64,000 bases of DNA, from positions 183,267 to 247,266 of the forward strand of contig WGLY01000015.1 of assembly GCA_016125335.1 (NCBI GenBank), read 5' to 3'. The notes below the pieces were generated by a model, which worked only from the letters and a program-made list of their open reading frames with translations, was not told the origin of the DNA and searched no databases. A program made the translations under genes and the position numbers. This stretch comes from Frankiales bacterium. Its GTDB lineage: Bacteria; Actinomycetota; Actinomycetes; S36-B12; CAIYMF01. This document shows, piece by piece, positions 51,062 to 60,715 of the stretch (the first letter of the stretch is position 1; the number at the start of each line of letters is the position of its first letter).

Positions 51062-52246
51062 TCAGGCGTTGAGCGCCGAGTAGGTCTTCCAGGTGGACCA
51101 GGACGTGTTCCACACGGTGATGCCGTTGCCGGACTCCATCGCCCGGTTGGTGCCCGTGTAGATCACGACGTCGCCGATGTTGGAGTGGTCGTAGAGCCAG
51201 GCGGCGTTCGAGGTGCTCATGCCCGTGCACCCGTGGGAGACGTTGGCGTGGCCCTGCGACCGGACCGACCACGGCGCCGCGTGCAGGAACTCGCCGGAGT
51301 AGGTGAGGCGCATCGCGTACTGCACCTCGATCCGGTAGTACTCCGGATCGGTCTTGGCGGTGCCGCCCGTGGCGGCGTCCATGACCCGGGTGAGCTCCTT
51401 GTCCATGATCACCTTGACCCCGGACCGGGTCTCGAAGCCCGGTTTGCCGGTGGTGATCGGGATCGTGCGGATCTTCTTGCCGTCGCGGGTCACGGTCATC
51501 TCGTCGGTGAGCATGTCGACGTAGGACACCATGGCCGGCCCGGTCGTGAACGAGGTGCTGGTGCTCGCCTGACCCCACAGCCCCTTGGAGAACTTCACAC
51601 CCTTGAGGGCCGTGGTGAGAGTGATGGTCGCGTGCCCGGGCCAGTAGCGCTGCGGGCGGTAGAGGGCCACGTCGTCGGTGAGCCAGCGCCACCCGCCGCT
51701 CACGGCGACGCCGTCGGCGGTCACGGTGGCCGCGCGCTCGAACGCCGCCTTGGCCTCGGTGGTGGTGAGCTGGTGGTCGAGCGAGACGCGGATCGGCATG
51801 CCCACGCCGACGGTGGAGCCCGGGCTGGGCGACATCTGCCACGACAGGAACTTCGACGGGGCGATGGTGCGCACCGTGCGGGTCAGGTCCGTGCGCAGGC
51901 CGGTGAGGTCCACAGCGTGGGCGGCGATCTTGTACTTCGCGCCGTAGTCGAGGATCCCGCCGGTCGCGGTCCAGGTGCTGCCGTCGACCGAGAGCTCTCC
52001 GGGTACCGGACCCGACGGTCCGGTGACGACCACCCCGGTCAGGCGTCCGGACACGGCCGTGACCACCAGCGGGGTCGTGGGGGCGATCGGCGCGCTCGAG
52101 GCCGGCGTCAGGTGGATCGACGCCGTCGACTCCTGCGCGGAGGTGCCGCCGTGGACGCCGAGGCTGCCCACCCCGCACCCGCTGAGCAGCAGCGCCGCGG
52201 CACCCGCCCCCACCAGCACGGGCAGCGTCGTCCTGCGCGCACGCAC
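51062..52246 (-). CDS. L,D-transpeptidase lipoprotein (LdtMt2/YkuD type)
   Basis: A 394-aa lipoprotein (lipobox LSGC near residue 23) with two Ig-like domains (about 50-255) and a C-terminal YkuD catalytic domain (VRSQGHANVSHGCTGMSTSNA, with the His and Cys of the active site). It makes 3-3 crosslinks in peptidoglycan and may attach proteins. The GTG start has GGAGGGGG upstream. It lies in the reading direction of the ctaCDF operon. Confidence 0.93.
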   Translation of the reverse strand: MRARRTTLPVLVGAGAAALLLSGCGVGSLGVHGGTSAQESTASIHLTPASSAPIAPTTPLVVTAVSGRLTGVVVTGPSGPVPGELSVDGSTWTATGGILDYGAKYKIAAHAVDLTGLRTDLTRTVRTIAPSKFLSWQMSPSPGSTVGVGMPIRVSLDHQLTTTEAKAAFERAATVTADGVAVSGGWRWLTDDVALYRPQRYWPGHATITLTTALKGVKFSKGLWGQASTSTSFTTGPAMVSYVDMLTDEMTVTRDGKKIRTIPITTGKPGFETRSGVKVIMDKELTRVMDAATGGTAKTDPEYYRIEVQYAMRLTYSGEFLHAAPWSVRSQGHANVSHGCTGMSTSNAAWLYDHSNIGDVVIYTGTNRAMESGNGITVWNTSWSTWKTYSALNA

Positions 52247-52351
52247 GTGGTCCCCCTCCGACGCCCGAGATGATCCTTCTCCAGGAGTCTCGGCAGGGAT
52301 CGGGACGAAGTCCAGCGGGTTGAGGTGACAGTTTCGTGTCAGCCCCGTGAC

Positions 52352-52377
52352 CGTCCCGTCGCCGGGGCGGCGGGACG
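52352..52377 (-). terminator. Terminator after ctaF
   Basis: CGTCCCG and CGGGACG enclose CGCC/GGCG with a G-U pair between, forming a 12-bp GC stem 31 bases past the ctaF stop on the minus strand. Confidence 0.6.
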
Positions 52378-52407
52378 ACCCGCGGGCGGGGCGATGCGGA
52401 CCGGTGC

Positions 52408-52806
52408 TCAGGCGTCCGCGAACGGGCCGCGGTAGTACTCGAACACGAAGCCGATCAGCGCCCCGAGCAGGAGCCCCACGCCCAGGATGAGCAGCCAGAC
52501 CGCGAACACCAGGCCGACCACCACGACGAAGGTCGCGATGCCGACCGCGAGCGGCCACCACGAGTGCGGGCTGAAGAACCCGTAGTCGGGGTCGGCGTCC
52601 TCGACGTTGGCGTTGGGGTCGTCCTCGGGCCGCACGCCCACGCGGCGCGAGGTGTAGAGGACGTAGAAGCCGACCAGGAACGCCAGCGCACCGGTGAGGG
52701 CGAGCACCGTGGAGCCCACGAGCTCCTTGGTGACGAACCAGTAGACGACGGCAACCAGGCCGTAGAACGCCGCGCCGCCGGCGAACAGGAACCCCTCGAT
52801 CTTCAC
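52408..52806 (-). CDS. ctaF: Cytochrome c oxidase subunit IV (actinobacterial)
   Basis: A 132-aa protein with four hydrophobic segments and the actinobacterial CtaF pattern ([38 protein letters not shown]). It is an accessory subunit of the aa3 oxidase. The start overlaps the ctaD stop by four bases. Confidence 0.94.
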   Translation of the reverse strand: MKIEGFLFAGGAAFYGLVAVVYWFVTKELVGSTVLALTGALAFLVGFYVLYTSRRVGVRPEDDPNANVEDADPDYGFFSPHSWWPLAVGIATFVVVVGLVFAVWLLILGVGLLLGALIGFVFEYYRGPFADA

Positions 52807-54545
52807 GACTCGCTCCCCGTGCCGGTGCCTGCTGCGACGAGCTCGTCGAGCACCTGCGTGCGCTTCTGCGTCGCGAGGTCGACGAGGTCAGGGTGGTGCA
52901 GGTCGAACGCCGGCCGCTCCGAGCGGATGGGCGGGATCGACGTGAAGTTGTGCCGCGGCGGCGGGCAGGACGTGGCCCACTCCAGCGAGCAGCCCCAGCC
53001 CCACGGGTCGTCGACCTCGACCTTGGGCGCGGTGCGCCAGGTCTTGTAGACGTTGTAGAAGAACGGGAGCGTCGAGCTCGCGAGGATGATCGAGCCGATC
53101 GTGCTGATCTCGTTGAGCGTGGTGAACCCGTCCGAGGGCAGGTAGTCGGCGTAGCGGCGCGGCATGCCCGCCGCCCCGAGCCAGTGCTGCACCAGGAACG
53201 TGGTGTGGAAGCCCACGAACAGCAGCCAGAAGTGGATCTTGCCCAGGCGCTCGTCGAGCATCCGGCCGGTCCACTTGGGCCACCAGAAGTAGAAGCCCGC
53301 GAACATCGCGAACACGACCGTGCCGAAGACGACGTAGTGGAAGTGCGCCACCACGAAGTAGGAGTCGGACACCTGGAAGTCCACCGGCGGGGCGGCGAGC
53401 AGGATGCCCGTGAGGCCGCCGAAGAGGAACGTGACCAGGAAGCCGAGGGTCCACAGCATCGGTGTCTCGAACGACACCGATCCTCGCCACATCGTGCCGA
53501 TCCAGTTGAAGAACTTCACCCCGGTGGGCACGGCGATGAGCATCGTCATGAACGCGAAGAACGGCAGGTTGACCGCGCCGGTCACGTACATGTGGTGCGC
53601 CCACACCGCCACGGACAGCGCCGCGATCGCGATGGTGGCGAACACGAGACCCTTGTAGCCGAACAGCGGCTTGCGGCTGAACACCGGCAGGATCTCCGTC
53701 GCGATGCCGAAGAACGGCAGGGCGAGGATGTAGACCTCCGGGTGGCCGAAGAACCAGAAGAGGTGCTGCCAGAGGATCGCGCCGCCGTTGACCGCGTCGA
53801 ACACCTGGGTGCCGAACTTGCGGTCGGCCTCGAGCACGACGAACGCGGCGGCGAGGACCGGGAAGGCCATGAGCACCAGCACGCTGGTGAGCAGCACGTT
53901 CCAGGTGAAGATCGGCATCCGGAACATCGTCATGCCCGGCGCGCGCATGCAGAAGATCGTGGTGATGAAGTTGACCGCGCCGAGGATGGACCCGAGGCCA
54001 CCGATGGTGAAGCCCATGATCCACAGGTCCGAGCCGATGTTCGGCGAGTTGATCGCGTTCGACAGCGGCGAGTAGGCGAACCAGCCGAAGGAGGCCGCGC
54101 CGCCGGGGGTCAGGAAGCCCATCATCACGATGAGGCCGCCGAAGAAGAACAGCCAGAACGCCAGCATGTTCAGCCGCGGGAAGGCGACGTCGGGCGAGCC
54201 GATCTGCAGCGGCATGACGACGTTGGCGAACCCGGCGAACAGCGGGGTCGCGAACAGCAGCAGCATGATCGAGCCGTGCATCGTGAAGAGCTGGTTGTAC
54301 TGCTCCTGGCTCACGAACTGCAGGCCGGGCTGGGCGAGCTCGGCGCGGATGATGAGCGCGAGCACGCCGCCGAAGAGGAAGAAGAAGAAGGTGGTGATCA
54401 GGTACATGTAGCCGATCACCTTGTGGTCGGTGGAGGTGATCCACCGCACGAGGGTGCGGCCGAACTTGCGCCGCGCGGGGTCGCTCGTCGTCATGCCCTC
54501 GGGATCGGGGTTCTGGTCGACCGGCCGGTCGGACAGCAGGGTCAT
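52803..54545 (-). CDS. ctaD: Cytochrome aa3 oxidase subunit I
   Basis: A 580-aa haem-copper oxidase core subunit with 12 helices, haem a and CuB ligands in [14 protein letters not shown] and AHHMYVTG, and HFHYVVFGT. It reduces oxygen and pumps protons. The ATG at 54545 overlaps the ctaC stop. Strong conservation with actinobacterial CtaD. Confidence 0.97.
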   Translation of the reverse strand: MTLLSDRPVDQNPDPEGMTTSDPARRKFGRTLVRWITSTDHKVIGYMYLITTFFFFLFGGVLALIIRAELAQPGLQFVSQEQYNQLFTMHGSIMLLLFATPLFAGFANVVMPLQIGSPDVAFPRLNMLAFWLFFFGGLIVMMGFLTPGGAASFGWFAYSPLSNAINSPNIGSDLWIMGFTIGGLGSILGAVNFITTIFCMRAPGMTMFRMPIFTWNVLLTSVLVLMAFPVLAAAFVVLEADRKFGTQVFDAVNGGAILWQHLFWFFGHPEVYILALPFFGIATEILPVFSRKPLFGYKGLVFATIAIAALSVAVWAHHMYVTGAVNLPFFAFMTMLIAVPTGVKFFNWIGTMWRGSVSFETPMLWTLGFLVTFLFGGLTGILLAAPPVDFQVSDSYFVVAHFHYVVFGTVVFAMFAGFYFWWPKWTGRMLDERLGKIHFWLLFVGFHTTFLVQHWLGAAGMPRRYADYLPSDGFTTLNEISTIGSIILASSTLPFFYNVYKTWRTAPKVEVDDPWGWGCSLEWATSCPPPRHNFTSIPPIRSERPAFDLHHPDLVDLATQKRTQVLDELVAAGTGTGSES

Positions 54546-55360
54546 GAGGGCACTCCCGTCGTGACGATGCGTCCGGTCTGGAGCTGACCGGACTGACCGG
54601 CCGCCTTGAGGGCGGCGATGTGCGCGTCGTAGTCGGCGCGCGAGACCACGTGGACCGTGAAGAGCATCTGCGAGTGGTACGTGCCGCACAACTCGGCGCA
54701 GCGCCCCGCGAACACGCCGATCTTGTTCGGCGTCAGCTCGAACTGGTTCTCGCGGCCGGGGACGACGTCCATCTTGAACAGGAACTGCGGCACCCAGAAC
54801 GAGTGGATGACGTCGGGCGAGGTGAGCTGGAAGCGCACGCGCTCGTCGACCGGGAGCCAGAGCTCCGCGGGGTGGTTCTGCGTGCCGGTCTCGTAGGCGT
54901 CGTCGCTGAGGTAGTTGAAGCCCCAGTTCCACTTGAAGCCGATGACCCCGACGGTGTTCTTCGCGTCGCTGGTGAGCTTGGTGAGGTCGGCCTGGTCGCG
55001 GGCGGTGATCGCGAACAGCGCGGCGATCATGATGGCCGGCGCGACGGTGTAGAGGATCTCGATCGGCATGTTGTAGCGCGTCTGCACCGGCGCGCCCTCA
55101 CCGGCCCGGCGGCGGTAGGCGATGATCGCCCACCCGATCAGGCCCCAGGTGAGGATGCCGACGGCGATCGCCGCGATCCACGAGTTCTGCCAGAACGAGA
55201 GCTGCATGGCTCCCTGCTCGGTGACCGGCGCGGGGTAGCCGAGGCGACCCAGCTCGGTGTCTGACGAGCAGCCTGCGGTGCCGAGGAGCACCAGGGCCGC
55301 ACCCGCGACGATCGCGGCGGTGCGAGCCCTGGATCGGCGCGGGGAGCGGGTCGGGCCCAC
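54542..55360 (-). CDS. ctaC: Cytochrome aa3 oxidase subunit II (CuA lipoprotein)
   Basis: A 272-aa lipoprotein: signal with lipobox LGTAGCSS, two membrane helices (about 55-80 and 98-118) and a cupredoxin domain holding the CuA site ([12 protein letters not shown]). It receives electrons from QcrC. GGGAAGG precedes the GTG start. Divergent from the cysteine desulfurase gene, with a 24-bp palindrome between them. Confidence 0.96.
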   Translation of the reverse strand: MGPTRSPRRSRARTAAIVAGAALVLLGTAGCSSDTELGRLGYPAPVTEQGAMQLSFWQNSWIAAIAVGILTWGLIGWAIIAYRRRAGEGAPVQTRYNMPIEILYTVAPAIMIAALFAITARDQADLTKLTSDAKNTVGVIGFKWNWGFNYLSDDAYETGTQNHPAELWLPVDERVRFQLTSPDVIHSFWVPQFLFKMDVVPGRENQFELTPNKIGVFAGRCAELCGTYHSQMLFTVHVVSRADYDAHIAALKAAGQSGQLQTGRIVTTGVPS

Positions 55361-55473
55361 GTGTCGCCTTCCCAAGGGGTCGGTGCCCCGGTGCGCAGGC
55401 CCACCGTTCGGAGGTGCACCACGCCCGCGGAGCGGGGGTCTGACGTACGCCGAGAGAGTAGCGCAGCGACCCC

Positions 55474-55497
55474 TGCCCCACCCCGCGGGGTGGGGCA
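55474..55497. promoter_or_regulatory. 24-bp perfect palindrome between ctaC and the desulfurase gene
   Basis: Half-site TGCCCCACCCCG is followed directly by its reverse complement. The centre lies 25 bases before the desulfurase GTG. The CCCACCCC/GGGGTGGG halves resemble operators described for mycobacterial CsoR and its persulfide-sensing relatives. It is operator-like by place and symmetry; identity of the regulator is inferred. Confidence 0.6.
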
Positions 55498-55510
55498 TTA
55501 CGGTCGGGTC

Positions 55511-56764
55511 GTGGCGCAGGTCGGACCGGGTGTCCCGCACGGCGGTGCGGCGCGCTCCGACCATCGGACGGACCCGGCTCCGGGCGGGTCGCAGACCCCC
55601 GGATCGGAGCCTCCGCAGCCGCCGCCCGGCTACCTCGACGCCGCCTCCACCCTGCCGCTGCACCCCGCCGCCCGGGAGTCGCTCGCGAGCGCCCTGGACC
55701 TCGGCTGGGCCGACCCGGCCCGCCGCTACCACGACGCCGCCCGGGCCCGGGCCCTGCTCGACGCCGCGCGCGAGTCGGTGGCCGCCGTCCTGCGGGCGCG
55801 GCCCGACGAGGTGTCGTTCACGGCCTCCGGGACCCAGGCCGTGCAGCTCGGCCTGGCCGGGCTCGTCCTCGGACGCCGCCGGCAGGGCCGGCGCGTCCTC
55901 GCGACCGCGGTGGAGCACTCCAGCGTGCTGCACGCCGCGACCGCGTCCGTCGCGGACCCGGCGCACGCGGTGCACCTGCCGGTGGACCGCGACGGCGCCC
56001 TCGTCGTCGCGGCGCTCGAGGAGGCGCTGGGCGAGGGCGACGTCGCCCTGGCCGCGGTGCAGAGCGCCAACCACGAGGTGGGCACGCGCCAGCCCCTGAC
56101 GGCCGCGGCCGACCTCCTGGAGCCGGCCGGCGTGCCGCTGCTCGTCGACGCCGCGCAGTCCGTGGGGCGCGACGACGTGCCGGCCCGCTGGTCGGTGCTC
56201 GCCGCCAGCGCGCACAAGTGGGGCGGCCCCGCGGGGGTCGGAGTCCTCGCCGTGCGCACCGGCGTGCGCTGGCGCTCGCCATCCCCGGAGGGCGCGCTGG
56301 AGCACGGGCGGGTGCCCGGGTTCGTCGACGTCCCCTCCGTGGTGGCCGCGGCGGCGGCGCTCGAGGCCGTGGAGCGCGAGCGCCAGGCGGAGTCGGTGCG
56401 CCTGGCGCGCCTGGTGGACCGGGTGCGCGACCGCGTGGCGGCCGAGGTGCCCGACGCCGTGGTGCTGGGCCACCCGGTGGACCGGCTCCCCCACGTGGTG
56501 ACGTTCTCGCTGCTCTACGTCGAGGGCGAGGCGCTGCTGGCCGACCTCGACCGGGCCGGGTTCGCGGTGTCGTCGGGGTCCTCCTGCGTCGCCGACTCGC
56601 TCCAGCCCTCCCACGTGCTCGCCGCGATGGGCGCGCTGACGCACGGCAACCTGCGGGTGTCGCTGCCGCCGGGCGTGCGCGAGGACGACGTCGACCGCTT
56701 CCTCGCCGTGCTGCCGGCGGTGGTGGAGCGGGTGCGCGCCTCGCTCGGGGCGCAGGGCCTGTGA
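55511..56764 (+). CDS. Cysteine desulfurase
   Basis: A 417-aa class V aminotransferase-fold enzyme. K in SAHKWGGP binds pyridoxal phosphate; the active-site Cys lies in VSSGSSCV. The sequence ANHEVGT and LRVSLP match IscS/NifS relatives. It delivers persulfide sulfur to acceptors. An approximately 40-residue Pro/Gly N-terminal lead is unusual and might be trimmed by a later start. It overlaps the TusA-like gene by four bases. Confidence 0.92.
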   Translation: MAQVGPGVPHGGAARSDHRTDPAPGGSQTPGSEPPQPPPGYLDAASTLPLHPAARESLASALDLGWADPARRYHDAARARALLDAARESVAAVLRARPDEVSFTASGTQAVQLGLAGLVLGRRRQGRRVLATAVEHSSVLHAATASVADPAHAVHLPVDRDGALVVAALEEALGEGDVALAAVQSANHEVGTRQPLTAAADLLEPAGVPLLVDAAQSVGRDDVPARWSVLAASAHKWGGPAGVGVLAVRTGVRWRSPSPEGALEHGRVPGFVDVPSVVAAAAALEAVERERQAESVRLARLVDRVRDRVAAEVPDAVVLGHPVDRLPHVVTFSLLYVEGEALLADLDRAGFAVSSGSSCVADSLQPSHVLAAMGALTHGNLRVSLPPGVREDDVDRFLAVLPAVVERVRASLGAQGL

Positions 56765-57015
56765 GCGAGCCCGCCGGGGTGCCCGGCCACGACGTGCTGC
56801 TCGACGAGCGGGGCCGGCTGTGCCCGCTGCCGGTGATCGCCCTCGGGCGGGCGGCCGCGGCCGACCCGGCGGCGCGGCTGCTGCTGCTGGCCGACGACCC
56901 GGCGGCGGTCACCGACGTCCCGGCCTGGTGCGCGCTGCGCGGTCGCACGCTCACCTGGACCGGCCCGGCCCCCGGCGGCGGCACGGCGTACCTGGTGTCG
57001 CCGGCGTCCGGCTGA
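56761..57015 (+). CDS. TusA-family sulfur carrier
   Basis: An 84-aa protein with the TusA signature (LDERGRLCPLPVIALGRA), whose Cys in the CPxP motif would carry persulfide. A second Cys lies in the AWCALRG segment. Its coupling to the cysteine desulfurase gene indicates that it takes sulfur from that enzyme, for tRNA thiolation, molybdenum cofactor or another sink. Confidence 0.88.
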   Translation: MSEPAGVPGHDVLLDERGRLCPLPVIALGRAAAADPAARLLLLADDPAAVTDVPAWCALRGRTLTWTGPAPGGGTAYLVSPASG

Positions 57016-57038
57016 GCGGGGCACGAACCCCCGCTCAG
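57012..57038. terminator. Bidirectional terminator containing both stop codons
   Basis: CTGAGCGGGG (57012-57021) and CCCCGCTCAG (57029-57038) form a 10-bp stem. The TGA of the TusA-like gene and the TGA of the convergent aat gene each lie in one arm. Confidence 0.65.
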
Positions 57039-57730
57039 AACGCGGGGTGGTGCCCCAGCGCGGCGCGCAGCCGGCGCAGGTACTCCGCGCGCGGGACCTC
57101 CTGCACGCCCAGGCTGGCGAGGTGGTCGGTGCGCCACTGCACGTCGAGCAGCCGGTCGCCGGTGCCGGTGCCCTCGCGCTCGGCCGCCCGGCGCAGCAGC
57201 GCGACCAGCGCCACGAGGGCGACCTTGGAGGCGTCGCGCGCCGTGCTGAACATCGACTCGCCCGCGAACAGGCCGCCGATCTCGACGCCGTACAGGCCGC
57301 CGACCAGGTCGCCCTCGGGGGTGCGGGCCTCCACGCTGTGCGCCCACCCGAGGCGGTGCAGCTCGCCGTAGGCCTCGCGCACCGCCCGGGTGATCCAGCC
57401 GCCCGGGCGGGCCGGGTCCGCGCACGCCAGCACGACGTCGTCGAACGCGGTGTCGACGGTGGTGGCCAGCCGCCGGCACGAGGCGCGCAGCGAGCGGCTC
57501 ACCCGCAGGTCGTCCAGCGGCAGGATCCCGCGCGGGTCCGGCGACCACCAGCCCACCGAGTCGGCGTCGAACGGCATGGGGAACAGGCCGGTGCGGTAGG
57601 CGGCGAGCAGGGTGCCCGGCGCGAGGTCGGCCCCGACGCCGAGCAGCTCGACGCCGTCGGGCGCCGCGGCCGGGTCGGGCAGCGCCCACGGCGTGGGCGG
57701 CGGCTCGACCGGCGGGTCGACCGCGGCCAC
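57035..57730 (-). CDS. aat: Leucyl/phenylalanyl-tRNA-protein transferase
   Basis: A 231-aa enzyme that adds Leu or Phe to N-terminal Arg/Lys of proteins, marking them for ClpS-ClpAP-type degradation (N-degron pathway). Blocks: LLAAYRTGLFPMPF, WWSPDPRGILPL, AHSVEARTPEGDLVGGLYGVEIGGLFAGESMFS, LLDVQW. GTG start 57730, 11 bases after the adoK stop, same strand. Confidence 0.94.
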   Translation of the reverse strand: MAAVDPPVEPPPTPWALPDPAAAPDGVELLGVGADLAPGTLLAAYRTGLFPMPFDADSVGWWSPDPRGILPLDDLRVSRSLRASCRRLATTVDTAFDDVVLACADPARPGGWITRAVREAYGELHRLGWAHSVEARTPEGDLVGGLYGVEIGGLFAGESMFSTARDASKVALVALVALLRRAAEREGTGTGDRLLDVQWRTDHLASLGVQEVPRAEYLRRLRAALGHHPAF

Positions 57731-57741
57731 GTCAGGTCGTC

Positions 57742-58728
57742 CTACGGGCGCGGGCACCGGACGTTGGCGGCGACCTCGGCGGCGGCGTCCTCGCCGTAGG
57801 TCGCGGCGAACCGCCCGAGGAAGTGGCGCTGAGCCAGGTCGTACTCCTGGGTGCCGACCGTCTCGATGACGTAGGTGGCCAGCAGCGAGCCGATCTGCGC
57901 GCAGCGCTCGTAGGACAGCCCCCACGCGAGGCCGGCGAGGAAGCCGGCGCGGAAGGCGTCGCCCACGCCGGTGGGGTCGGCCTTGAGCTCCTCCGGCGGG
58001 CAGGGCACCTCGATGGGGTCCTGGCCCTTCACCTCGACCCGGGCGCCGTCCTTGCCGAGGGTGGTGACCCGGACGCCCACGCGGGTGAGCACCTCGTCGT
58101 GGCTCCAGCCGGTCTTCTGCTCGATCAGCCCCGCCTCGTAGTCGTTGCTGAACAGGTAGGCCGCACCGTCGACGAGCTGCTTGATGCCCTCGCCGTCGAG
58201 CCACGCGAGCTGCTGGCTGGGGTCGGCCACGAACGGGATGCCGCGGAAGCGGCACTCGTCGGTGTGCCGGGTCATCGCCTCCGGGTCGTTGGCGCCGACC
58301 AGCACGAGGTCGAGGCCGCCGAGCCGCTCGGACACCGGCCCGAGCTCGATCTCGCGCGCCTCGCTCATGGCCCCGGGGTAGAAGGACGCGATCTGGCACT
58401 GCTCCTCGTCGGTGGTGCAGACGAAGCGCGCGGTGTGCCGCACGTCGGACACGCGCACCGAGTGGGTGTCGACGCCATGGCGCGCGAGCCAGGACCGGTA
58501 GTCGTCGAAGTCCTGGCCCACGGCGCCGACGAGGACGGGGTGCAGGCCCAGCACCGCCATGCCGAAGGCGATGTTGGCGGCGACGCCGCCGCGGCGGACG
58601 TCGAGGTCCTCGACGAGGAAGGACAGCGAGATCTTGTCGAGCTTGTCGGGGACGAGGGAGTCGGCGAACCGCCCCGGGAAGGTCATCAGGTGGTCGGTCG
58701 CGATGGATCCGGTGACGGCGACGCGCAC
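57742..58728 (-). CDS. adoK: PfkB-family adenosine kinase
   Basis: A 328-aa ribokinase-fold kinase: N-terminal GGVAANIAFGMAVLG, catalytic DPTGVGDAFRAGF (anion hole and base Asp). It corresponds in order and sequence to mycobacterial AdoK (Rv2202c, from memory), which phosphorylates adenosine. Lies between aat and a divergent lipoprotein gene. Confidence 0.92.
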   Translation of the reverse strand: MRVAVTGSIATDHLMTFPGRFADSLVPDKLDKISLSFLVEDLDVRRGGVAANIAFGMAVLGLHPVLVGAVGQDFDDYRSWLARHGVDTHSVRVSDVRHTARFVCTTDEEQCQIASFYPGAMSEAREIELGPVSERLGGLDLVLVGANDPEAMTRHTDECRFRGIPFVADPSQQLAWLDGEGIKQLVDGAAYLFSNDYEAGLIEQKTGWSHDEVLTRVGVRVTTLGKDGARVEVKGQDPIEVPCPPEELKADPTGVGDAFRAGFLAGLAWGLSYERCAQIGSLLATYVIETVGTQEYDLAQRHFLGRFAATYGEDAAAEVAANVRCPRP

Positions 58729-58871
58729 GGGCGGGCTCTTCTCCTCGGGCGCGGGGCCACACCTCCCCGCGGACGACGCCCGACCCTATCCCGGCCGGCG
58801 CTCCGCGCCGCCCGCGCGACCGGCCCTGCCCGCACCCGCCCGGGGTCGCGGGACGTGCGGTAGGGCGGAAC

Positions 58872-58888
58872 CGGGCCGGTCCGGCCCG
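58872..58888. promoter_or_regulatory. 17-bp palindrome upstream of the lipoprotein gene
   Basis: CGGGCCGG-T-CCGGCCCG, 55 bases before the lipoprotein ATG, in the divergent region with adoK. High GC makes chance occurrence plausible. Confidence 0.3.
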
Positions 58889-58942
58889 CGTCCGAGCGCA
58901 CACAGGACGCCGTCGAGCACCGAGCCAGGGCAGGGTGAGGTC

Positions 58943-60646
58943 ATGAGCACGACCTTCAGGAGCCGCAGGAGCGGCGGGCCGGCCGGCCGCGCGCGCCGCG
59001 TGCCGATCGTCGCGCTCCTAGCGGTGGGCGCCCTCGCCGGGTGCGGCACCCAGGTCGCCGGCGCGGGCGAACCTCCCGTGCTGCACATCGGCACGGGCAC
59101 CGCGGCCTTCGCCGGAGCGGGCGTGGCCGGCATGGCCGCCGACGCCGCCGGGACCTCGGGGCGCTCCACCACCGACCCGTACCCCCTGCACGGGACCCTG
59201 CCGTCGGGGCCCGGCTCTGCGCCGGTGCAGCGCTACCCCGACACCGAGGTGCCCCGCGACCGTGTGGCCGCGCTTGCCGTCTCGCTCGGGATCGACGCGG
59301 AGCCGCAGCGCCACGCCCACGGCTGGGCGGTGGGCACGGGCCCGGCGCAGCTCGTGGTCCGCGACGGCAGCGGCGAGTGGGCCTACAGCCGCACGCAGGA
59401 CCAGTGCCCCTCCTACTCCCTCGACATCGACTCCCCCGGCGGCGCCGGCGGCGGCGTCGCCTGCGCGGTGTCGGTCGCGCCGGACGGCGTGGCCGTCGCG
59501 TCCGGCACGCCTGCCGCGCCGGACGCGCCGTGCGCCTCCGTGGCGCCGCAGCCCGGCGTCGTCACGTGCAGCAGCAGTCCGGCCGCGCCCGTGGCACCCC
59601 CGTCGCCGCCGGCGGCCGGCGGCGACCAGGGCGTGTCGAGCGGGTCGACCGGCTCCGGCGGCTCCGGCGGCGGCTCGATCGCCACGCCGGGGACTCCGCC
59701 CGGCCAGGAGCCGGCCCCCGGGCCCAAGCCCGTGGTGACACCCGTGCCCGACGACGCCGCCCGTGCCGCGGCCGCCCCGGTGCTGGCCGCGGCAGGCCTC
59801 GACATCGCCGACGCGGTGCTCGGGCCGCGGTCGGCCACCCGCGACGTGTCCGTGGACCCGGTGGTCGCCGGGCTGCCGACGTACGGGATCGCCACGCGGG
59901 TGACCGTGGACGCGCGCGGCGTGCTCGCCGCGACGGGCCGGCTCGGCGAGCCGGTCGAGGGCCCCGCCTACCCGCTCGTCCCGGCCGCGACGGCCCTGGA
60001 GACCCTGCGCCTGCTCCCCCGGCCCGACATCGCGATGGCCTGCCTGCAGGGGACCGACTGCACCCCGCGCACCCCCGCGGTGACCGGCGCACGCCTCGGG
60101 CTCGTGCCGCGCTGGGACGCCGAGGGCAGCACCGCCACGGAGCTGCTCGTGCCGGCCTGGCTCTTCGACCTCGAGGGCGGCGGCGACCCGGTGCCGGTCG
60201 TCGCGGTGGCGCCCCGCTTCCTCGGCGAGCCGGACCCCGGCCCGGTGGCCTCGGCGTCCGCCGGCTCGCCCGGCACCGACGGCGGCTCGGGCAGCGACCC
60301 CGGCACCCCCGCCGGCCCGCCGGCGAGCGACCTCCCCCTGCCGGTGCAGCCCTCGGGCCCGGCGGGCAGCCCGCGTGCGGTGGCCGTCTCGGCCGCGACG
60401 GTGGGCGCGGACGGGACCACCCTCGTGCTGCACTCGGTGGGCGGGGTGTGCGAGACGTACACCGCCTCTGCCAAGGAGACACCGGACGTCGTGACCGTGC
60501 AGCTGCTCGCCACGCCGGACACCGACACCTCGCGCGCCTGCCCCGCCCTGGCGAAGGAGGTCTCGGCGACGGTGACCCTGGCCGCCCCCTGGGCCCACCG
60601 AGCCGTCATCGACGCCACCACCGGCCAGAAGGTCCCGGTCGACTGA
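58943..60646 (+). CDS. Large secreted lipoprotein of unknown function
   Basis: A 567-aa protein with a lipoprotein signal (basic lead, hydrophobic core, ALAGC box near residue 34). After the anchor come a globular segment (about 100-215) with several Cys, a Gly/Pro/Ser linker (about 215-270), a second globular segment (270-450), another low-complexity linker, and a C-terminal domain with two Cys (460-567). Eight Cys follow the lipid Cys, so disulfides are likely. No family is recognised. In mycobacteria a membrane protein gene (Rv2203, from memory) lies at the same place between adoK and the erpA-like gene. Confidence 0.8.
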   Translation: MSTTFRSRRSGGPAGRARRVPIVALLAVGALAGCGTQVAGAGEPPVLHIGTGTAAFAGAGVAGMAADAAGTSGRSTTDPYPLHGTLPSGPGSAPVQRYPDTEVPRDRVAALAVSLGIDAEPQRHAHGWAVGTGPAQLVVRDGSGEWAYSRTQDQCPSYSLDIDSPGGAGGGVACAVSVAPDGVAVASGTPAAPDAPCASVAPQPGVVTCSSSPAAPVAPPSPPAAGGDQGVSSGSTGSGGSGGGSIATPGTPPGQEPAPGPKPVVTPVPDDAARAAAAPVLAAAGLDIADAVLGPRSATRDVSVDPVVAGLPTYGIATRVTVDARGVLAATGRLGEPVEGPAYPLVPAATALETLRLLPRPDIAMACLQGTDCTPRTPAVTGARLGLVPRWDAEGSTATELLVPAWLFDLEGGGDPVPVVAVAPRFLGEPDPGPVASASAGSPGTDGGSGSDPGTPAGPPASDLPLPVQPSGPAGSPRAVAVSAATVGADGTTLVLHSVGGVCETYTASAKETPDVVTVQLLATPDTDTSRACPALAKEVSATVTLAAPWAHRAVIDATTGQKVPVD

Positions 60647-60661
60647 GCCTGCCGGGACGCG

Positions 60662-60697
60662 CGGAGGGCCGCACCCCTCGCGGGGTGCGGCCCTCCG
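60662..60697. terminator. Bidirectional terminator between lipoprotein and erpA
   Basis: A perfect 16-bp stem (CGGAGGGCCGCACCCC and complement) around a TCGC tetraloop lies between the convergent stops at 60646 and 60716. Confidence 0.85.
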
Positions 60698-60715
60698 GAC
60701 GCGGGTGCGGTGCCG

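Noticed and set aside
58872..58888. Confident operator before the lipoprotein gene
   Set aside because: The palindrome is short and made of G/C only, so chance is likely in this base composition.
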